Shown piece after piece: positions 22,667 through 26,542 of a DNA stretch of 26,542 nt (position 1 is its first letter; every line of letters starts with the position of its first letter). The translations under genes were made by a program, and so were the position numbers. Under the pieces are notes generated by a model, which was not told where the DNA came from, did not search any database, and worked only from the letters and a program-made list of their open reading frames with translations. Source of the stretch: an uncultured Collinsella sp. GTDB lineage: Bacteria; Actinomycetota; Coriobacteriia; Coriobacteriales; Coriobacteriaceae. Where the stretch lies: contig URNI01000017.1 of NCBI GenBank assembly GCA_900549135.1, positions 1 to 26,542 on the forward strand. The letters run 5' to 3'.

Positions 22667-24631
22667 CTAGTACATCTTTGCGCCGGCGGGGATGGAGGCG
22701 TCGAGCTGGATCAGGTTGAGGCGCTCCTCACCATCCTCCTCGTGGATGGCACTGATGAGCATGCCGCAGCTGGGGATGCCCATCATCTTGCGCGGAGGCA
22801 GGTTGGTGATGGCGAGCAAGGTCTTGCCGACCAGGTCCTCGGGCTCGTAATAAGCGTGAATACCGGAGAGGATGGTGCGGTCGGTACCGGTACCGTCGTC
22901 GAGCGTAAAGTTCAGCAGCTTCTTGGACTTCTTGACGGCCTCGCATGCCTTGACCTTCACAGCGCGGAAATCGCTCTTGGAGAAGGTATCAAAGTCGACG
23001 AACTCCTCAAACAGCGGCTCAACGGCGATCTTGGAGTAATCGAGCGTGGGCTTAAGCGACTTAACGAATGGGCTCGCGGCGTTGCCGGCCTCTGCAGCCT
23101 TGGCGGCAGCGGCACCGGACTGGAAACCCTTCTCGGGCTTCATGTGCGGGAACAGCAGGACGTCGCGGATAGAAGCCTGGTTAGTAAGCAGCATGACCAC
23201 GCGGTCGATACCAATGCCAATGCCGCCCGCGGGAGGCATACCGTACTCGAGGGCGCGCACGTAGTCCTCGTCATACTCCATAGCCTCATCGTCGCCGCCG
23301 GCCTTCTCGGCCATCTGGGCAGCAAAGCGCTCAGCCTGGTCGACCGGGTCGTTGAGCTCGGAGAACGCGTTGGCGTACTCGTGACCGGCAATAACCAGCT
23401 CAAAGCGGTGCGTCAGGCGCGGGTCGTCCTCAAAGCGCTTGGCAAGCGGGCTGACCTCGATGGGGTAATCGCACACGAACGTGGGGTTGACGATGGTGTC
23501 CTCGCCCAGCTCATCGTAAATCTCGGCGATGATCTTGCCGGCAGTCCACTCGGGCTTGATCTCCAGGCCCTTCTCGCGCGCGGCGGCAGCAAGCTCCTCG
23601 ACCGGCGTGTCGATGGTGACCTGCTTGCCGAGCACGTCGGAAACGATGTCGGTCATGGGACGGCTGGCCCACTCACCAGAAAGGTCGATGGCCTGGCCCT
23701 GGTACTCGATGACCTCAGGGTTGCCGATGGCCTTGTTAGCCGCCTTAATGACACCCTGGGCGAGCGCCTTCATGCCCTCGAGGTCTGAGAAGGCACGGTA
23801 GGCCTCCATCGTGGTGAACTCGGGGTTGTGGGTAAGGTCCATGCCCTCGTTACGGAAGATGCGGCCGATCTCGAACACGCGCTCAAAACCACCGACGATG
23901 CAGCGCTTGAGGTGGAGCTCGGTGGCAATACGCAGGTAGCACTCCTGATCGAGCGCGTTGAAGTGAGTGATGAACGGCTTGGCAGTAGCGCCGCCCTGGA
24001 TGGTCTGCAGGATGGGGGTCTCTACCTCCATGTAGCCGTCGGACTCCATAAAGCGACGGAAGGTAGAGAGAATCTGCGAACGCTTACGGAAGGTCTCGCG
24101 AACGTCGTCGTTGGCGATCAGGTCGACATAGCGCTGGCGATAGCGGGTCTCCTTGTCGGAAAGACCGTGGAACTTCTCGGGCAGCGGACGAACGGCCTTG
24201 GAAAGCAGGGTCGCGCTCTTAGGGGCAACGGAAAGCTGGCCGCGCTGGGTGCGCACGACCACGCCGGTCACGCCCAGGATGTCGCCCAGGTCGAGGGCCT
24301 TGAGCGTATTCCAGGCAGCCTCGTCCATGTCGTTGATGCGGCAGAACAGCTGAATCTCGGCAGTCGCATCGCGCACGACGATGAACATAATCTTGCCCTG
24401 ACCGCGCTTGGCGACCACGCGGCCGGCAATCTTCACGACGTCCTCGGTGTCCTCGCCATCGGCAAGCTCGGCATACTTAGCCTCGATATCGGCGACGTAG
24501 TCCTCAAGCTCAGAGTGCTCGGGATAGGGGTTCTGGCCCGCCTCGAACAGGGCGGCGCGCTTGGCCAGGCGGGTGGCGCGCTCGTCGTTGAGCGTCGATG
24601 CCTGATCGGCGGCGTTCTGGTTCTCTGCCAT
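22667..24631 (-). CDS. lysS: Lysyl-tRNA synthetase with C-terminal tRNA-binding domain
   Basis: A 654-residue class II synthetase that charges tRNA-Lys. The N-terminal OB-fold anticodon domain is at about 66-145. The catalytic core shows motif 2 (FRNEGMDLTHNPEFTTMEAY, 259-278) and motif 3 (GIGIGIDRVVML, 470-481); the usual protein ends near VLLFPHMKPE (~500). An Ala-rich linker (501-540) then leads to an extra ~110-residue domain (541-654) of the EMAPII/MetRS-C/Trbp111 OB-fold type: FSKSDFRAVKV, LPPRKMMGIPSCGMLISA. That module binds tRNA and usually ends MetRS. The ATG at 24631 has GAGGAG just upstream. The gene lies 79 bp after greA with a terminator in between, and its own 3' end carries several hairpins. 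Confidence 0.95.
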   Translation of the reverse strand: MAENQNAADQASTLNDERATRLAKRAALFEAGQNPYPEHSELEDYVADIEAKYAELADGEDTEDVVKIAGRVVAKRGQGKIMFIVVRDATAEIQLFCRINDMDEAAWNTLKALDLGDILGVTGVVVRTQRGQLSVAPKSATLLSKAVRPLPEKFHGLSDKETRYRQRYVDLIANDDVRETFRKRSQILSTFRRFMESDGYMEVETPILQTIQGGATAKPFITHFNALDQECYLRIATELHLKRCIVGGFERVFEIGRIFRNEGMDLTHNPEFTTMEAYRAFSDLEGMKALAQGVIKAANKAIGNPEVIEYQGQAIDLSGEWASRPMTDIVSDVLGKQVTIDTPVEELAAAAREKGLEIKPEWTAGKIIAEIYDELGEDTIVNPTFVCDYPIEVSPLAKRFEDDPRLTHRFELVIAGHEYANAFSELNDPVDQAERFAAQMAEKAGGDDEAMEYDEDYVRALEYGMPPAGGIGIGIDRVVMLLTNQASIRDVLLFPHMKPEKGFQSGAAAAKAAEAGNAASPFVKSLKPTLDYSKIAVEPLFEEFVDFDTFSKSDFRAVKVKACEAVKKSKKLLNFTLDDGTGTDRTILSGIHAYYEPEDLVGKTLLAITNLPPRKMMGIPSCGMLISAIHEEDGEERLNLIQLDASIPAGAKMY

Positions 24632-24648
24632 AAGTTAGCTCCTCAAAC

Positions 24649-24682
24649 TAAAACGCTCCCCAGGATTCGGTCCCAGGGAGCG
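24649..24682 (-). terminator. Terminator or attenuator between greA and lysS
   Basis: A 7-bp stem (24654-24660 with 24676-24682) with further inner pairing, followed on the minus strand by GTTTTAG. It ends only about 18 bp before the lysS start codon, so it may act as an attenuator for lysS as much as a greA terminator. Confidence 0.75.
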
Positions 24683-24710
24683 AAAACATACCTTTACGCG
24701 GGACCGTGGT

Positions 24711-25181
24711 CTAGCGTGCGATCTTGGCGATGGTGTAGACGCGAGTCTTGCCGGAAGGCGTAACGACCTCAACGGAGTCGCCCTCGCCGTGACCGATGAT
24801 GGCGTGACCGACCGGAGACTCGTTGGAAATCTTGTGCTCGAGCGAGTTGGTCTCGGTGGTACCGACGAGCGTGACTTCCATGACCTCGCCGTTGGGATCA
24901 ATCAGCGAAACGGTGGAACCGATGGAGACGGTCAGATCGCCCGTGGTGGCAGCAACCTGAGCGTTGGCGAGGATGGCCTGGATCTCGGCAATACGAGCGG
25001 CGTTCTGGGCCTGCTTGTCCTTAGCGGCGTCGTACTCGGAGTTCTCCGAAAGGTCGCCGAACGCGCGGGCTTCCTTGATGTCCTCGACGATCTCCTTGGC
25101 GTAATCGCCCTCACGCCAAGCGAGCTCCTCGACGAGCTTCTGGCGGCCCTCAGCGGTCAGTACGATCTGGCTTGCGTCCAT
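24711..25181 (-). CDS. greA: Transcription elongation factor GreA
   Basis: A 156-residue factor that enters the RNA polymerase secondary channel and rescues backtracked complexes by stimulating transcript cleavage. The N-terminal coiled coil carries the acidic tip in GDLSENSEYDAAK (Asp and Glu). The C-terminal FKBP-like domain includes SPVGHAIIGHGEGD and ends with YTIAKIAR. The ATG at 25181 gives the standard length and is preceded by GGGGAG; a TTG at 25211 is an unlikely alternative. A TTGACA hexamer lies about 40 bp upstream, but I find no good -10 at the right distance. lysS follows, an order common in bacteria. Confidence 0.95.
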   Translation of the reverse strand: MDASQIVLTAEGRQKLVEELAWREGDYAKEIVEDIKEARAFGDLSENSEYDAAKDKQAQNAARIAEIQAILANAQVAATTGDLTVSIGSTVSLIDPNGEVMEVTLVGTTETNSLEHKISNESPVGHAIIGHGEGDSVEVVTPSGKTRVYTIAKIAR

Positions 25182-25226
25182 ACGGATATCTCCCCAACTC
25201 TGATCAAACAATCAACTGTCAACAAA

Positions 25227-25262
25227 ACGAAAAAGACCGGCTAGCCTGCGGGCAAGCCGGTC
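25227..25262 (-). terminator. tatA terminator
   Basis: An 8-bp perfect stem (25235-25242 with 25255-25262) with a smaller inner stem. It is followed on the minus strand by TTTTTCGTTTTG. It separates tatA from greA. Confidence 0.88.
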
Positions 25263-25287
25263 AGGTGCTCACCCCAAAGGGATGGGA

Positions 25288-25563
25288 CTACTCTGCGTCC
25301 GCGTCGCTGTCCTCTGCCTGCTTCTTCTTGGCAGCAGCGAGCTTGGCCTCGAGCTCAGCGATCTCCTTGTCCTCCTCGGACTGCTCGACCACGACCTCCT
25401 CGGCCTGCTTGGTCTCGGCCTTATCGTCGCCCTCCATACCCTCACGGATATTCTTGACGGTAGAGCCGAGGGACTTGCCGAGCTTCGGCAGGTTCTTGGG
25501 CCCGAAGATAATCAGGACAACGACGAGAATAATGATGAGCTCAGGAGCCCTCAGTCCAAACAT
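25288..25563 (-). CDS. tatA: Twin-arginine translocase subunit TatA
   Basis: A 91-residue membrane protein that forms the pore-like part of the Tat export machine for folded proteins. One transmembrane helix (about 6-21, LRAPELIIILVVVLIIF) is followed by the conserved FGPKNLPKLGKSLG hinge and amphipathic helix, then a Lys/Glu-rich tail (about 44-91). FG-x-LPxLG is the TatA/E signature. The ATG at 25563 has GGAGG upstream; the longer reading to 25746 only runs into the tRNA gene. No tatC is present here, so the partner must be elsewhere. It has its own promoter with a palindrome between the -35 and -10. Confidence 0.92.
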   Translation of the reverse strand: MFGLRAPELIIILVVVLIIFGPKNLPKLGKSLGSTVKNIREGMEGDDKAETKQAEEVVVEQSEEDKEIAELEAKLAAAKKKQAEDSDADAE

Positions 25564-25599
25564 GTAGACCTCCACAATACAGCGAGACAAGCTCGAATG

Positions 25600-25628
25600 A
25601 GTATACCGCGGGTATCGCGGTATCACAA
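25600..25628 (-). promoter_or_regulatory. tatA promoter with an internal palindrome
   Basis: On the minus strand: TTGTGA (25623-25628), 17-bp spacer, TATACT (25600-25605). ATACCGCG (25603-25610) and CGCGGTAT (25616-25623) are perfect inverted arms around 5 bp, filling the spacer. A protein bound there would block RNA polymerase; no candidate regulator is visible nearby. Confidence 0.65.
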
Positions 25629-25636
25629 CAATAGCT

Positions 25637-25665
25637 AAAAAAAGGGACCGCAAGAAGCGGTCCCT
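25637..25665 (-). terminator. tRNA-Pro terminator
   Basis: A 9-bp perfect stem (25643-25651 with 25657-25665) and 5-nt loop, followed on the minus strand by a run of seven T. It ends the tRNA transcript just before the tatA promoter. Confidence 0.9.
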
Positions 25666-25675
25666 CCTCATGCTC

Positions 25676-25752
25676 TGGTCGGGTTGACTGGATTTGAACC
25701 AGCGACCCCTGCGTCCCGAACGCAGTGCTCTACCAAACTGAGCCACAACCCG
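25676..25752 (-). tRNA. tRNA-Pro (anticodon CGG)
   Basis: It folds as a standard cloverleaf on the minus strand. The acceptor stem CGGGTTG (5' end at 25752) pairs with CAACCCG (25680-25686). The D-arm is GCTC...GAGC, and the anticodon stem CTGCG/CGCAG holds the loop TTCGGGA, giving anticodon CGG. The T-arm has GGTTCAAATCC. The discriminator is A and the 3' CCA is encoded (25676-25678). It reads proline codon CCG. A TACTAT box about 10 bp before the 5' end may be its -10. Confidence 0.95.
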
Positions 25753-25801
25753 TTAGCTCGACTATAGTAACAAAGATTTCCGTCGTGTGCTAGAGAAATT
25801 T

Positions 25802-26542
25802 TTACTTCTTTGGCACTTCGACGCGAACCGTGTTGGGAATGAGCTCCGTCGCGCAGGACCACCAGCCGTTTTGCTGGGCAACTTCCGCAAGATGGACTGC
25901 CGTAGCGGCGGTATCGCAGATGGCAAAAGAACAGGCACCCGAACCGCACACGTTCACGGCAACGGTTCCCTCCTGCGCGCTCAGCCAGTCAAGAACCGTC
26001 TGGATCTGCGGCTCCATCTGCGCGGATATGACGCCCAGATTGTTATGAACGAGCGCATATGCCGTCTCGGCATCCCCAGCACGCAGGGCCGAAGCGATCG
26101 CGCCAGGCTTGTCTGCCGGTACCGGGTTCTCATCAAAACGTCGATAGGCTTCAATTGTTGAAACGCTCGCCTCGCACGGCTTGACCAATACGACAGGCGT
26201 CGCCGGAAGCACAGGATACTCAGTGGCCAGCACGTCTCCCCCACCTACGTAGAACGCAGGGCTCGCGTGCAAAAAGAACGGGACGTCAGCGCCAATGCCA
26301 CGCGCAATCTCGTCCAGCGCAGGATCGGTGCGGTCGATACCCCACAGCTCGACCAAGGCGACAATGACCGCAGCGGCATCCGTCGAGGGACCTCCCAGGC
26401 CGGCGCACAGCGGGATACGCTTTTCGATCGTCACGCACACGTTGGCATCGCGACCGTAATGCTCGGCCATAGCGATTGCCGCCCGATAAGCCGTATTTTT
26501 TTGCATGGGAAAATCGGATGCCGGAACCGTCTGGACGGTCAG
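25802..26542 (-). CDS. ispE: 4-diphosphocytidyl-2-C-methyl-D-erythritol kinase, N-terminus outside the window
   Basis: The frame is open to the window edge, so only the C-terminal ~246 residues are seen. It is a GHMP-family kinase that phosphorylates CDP-ME in the fourth step of the MEP pathway. The ATP-binding motif PLCAGLGGPSTDAAAV is present; it has CAGLGGPST where GAGLGGGSS is more usual. Further motifs are GADVPFFL and, near the C-terminus, GSGACSFAI. The reading includes NTAYRAAIAMAEHYG before the motif. The ATG at 26506 is internal, not the true start. The stop lies 49 bp before the tRNA-Pro gene, and no terminator is seen between them. With ispD and ispF this is the third MEP gene in the window. 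Confidence 0.9.
   Translation of the reverse strand: MTVQTVPASDFPMQKNTAYRAAIAMAEHYGRDANVCVTIEKRIPLCAGLGGPSTDAAAVIVALVELWGIDRTDPALDEIARGIGADVPFFLHASPAFYVGGGDVLATEYPVLPATPVVLVKPCEASVSTIEAYRRFDENPVPADKPGAIASALRAGDAETAYALVHNNLGVISAQMEPQIQTVLDWLSAQEGTVAVNVCGSGACSFAICDTAATAVHLAEVAQQNGWWSCATELIPNTVRVEVPKK

Noticed and set aside
24650..24730. T-box-like string (GGTCCCGCG) upstream of lysS
   Set aside because: The T-box core needs GGTGG-ACCGCG and a long upstream specifier stem. The string differs and the space upstream is greA coding sequence.
25564..25746. N-terminal extension of TatA
   Set aside because: The codons run through the tRNA-Pro gene, its terminator and the tatA promoter.

Overview
The window reads as chromosomal DNA from a GC-rich, probably strictly anaerobic actinobacterium of the class Coriobacteriia; a Collinsella-like gut species is my best guess. 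The basis is the gene families, codon use and gene order. I could not run a search, so the genus is an inference. Most genes lie on the minus strand and only four lie on the plus strand: a HipA-like fusion gene, mntP and a hipB-hipA pair.

Reading left to right: a free-standing HTH-HipA kinase fusion (185-1525, +) meets a minus-strand housekeeping block end to end. That block, in its own transcription order, is disA, ispD, ispF, cysS, rlmB and a YacP/Rae1-type nuclease gene (7090 down to 1553). It has the same order as the Bacillus disA...ispD-ispF...cysS...rlmB-rae1 neighbourhood. Divergent from disA is mntP with a yybP-ykoY-type manganese riboswitch. An autoregulated hipB-hipA module follows mntP, with three evenly spaced operator copies. 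Then come pepD and clpC (both -), so clpC and disA, near neighbours in Bacillus, are split here by the accessory insertions.

Next is a two-gene unit: a 1479-residue 2-hydroxyacyl-CoA dehydratase activase/dehydratase-like giant protein and an overlapping TetR regulator gene, with a perfect 21-bp palindrome at the promoter. A small DUF2798 membrane protein and a one-piece ThrE-type threonine/serine exporter follow, separated by a terminator and a repeat-like palindromic element. The right end carries lysS (fused to a C-terminal tRNA-binding domain), greA, tatA, a tRNA-Pro(CGG) and the 3' part of ispE, which runs off the window.

Themes: three MEP isoprenoid genes (ispD, ispF, ispE); two aminoacyl-tRNA synthetases whose 3' ends are followed by long palindromes; two HipA-type kinases within 10 kb, each behind a palindromic operator; and many intrinsic terminators on the minus strand. 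I see no CRISPR array, rRNA, complete insertion sequence or phage. The strongest leads are the giant activase-TetR unit, the HTH-HipA fusion with its paired operator, the 27-bp-phased hipBA operators that share DNA with the mntP terminator, and the LysRS-TRBD fusion.
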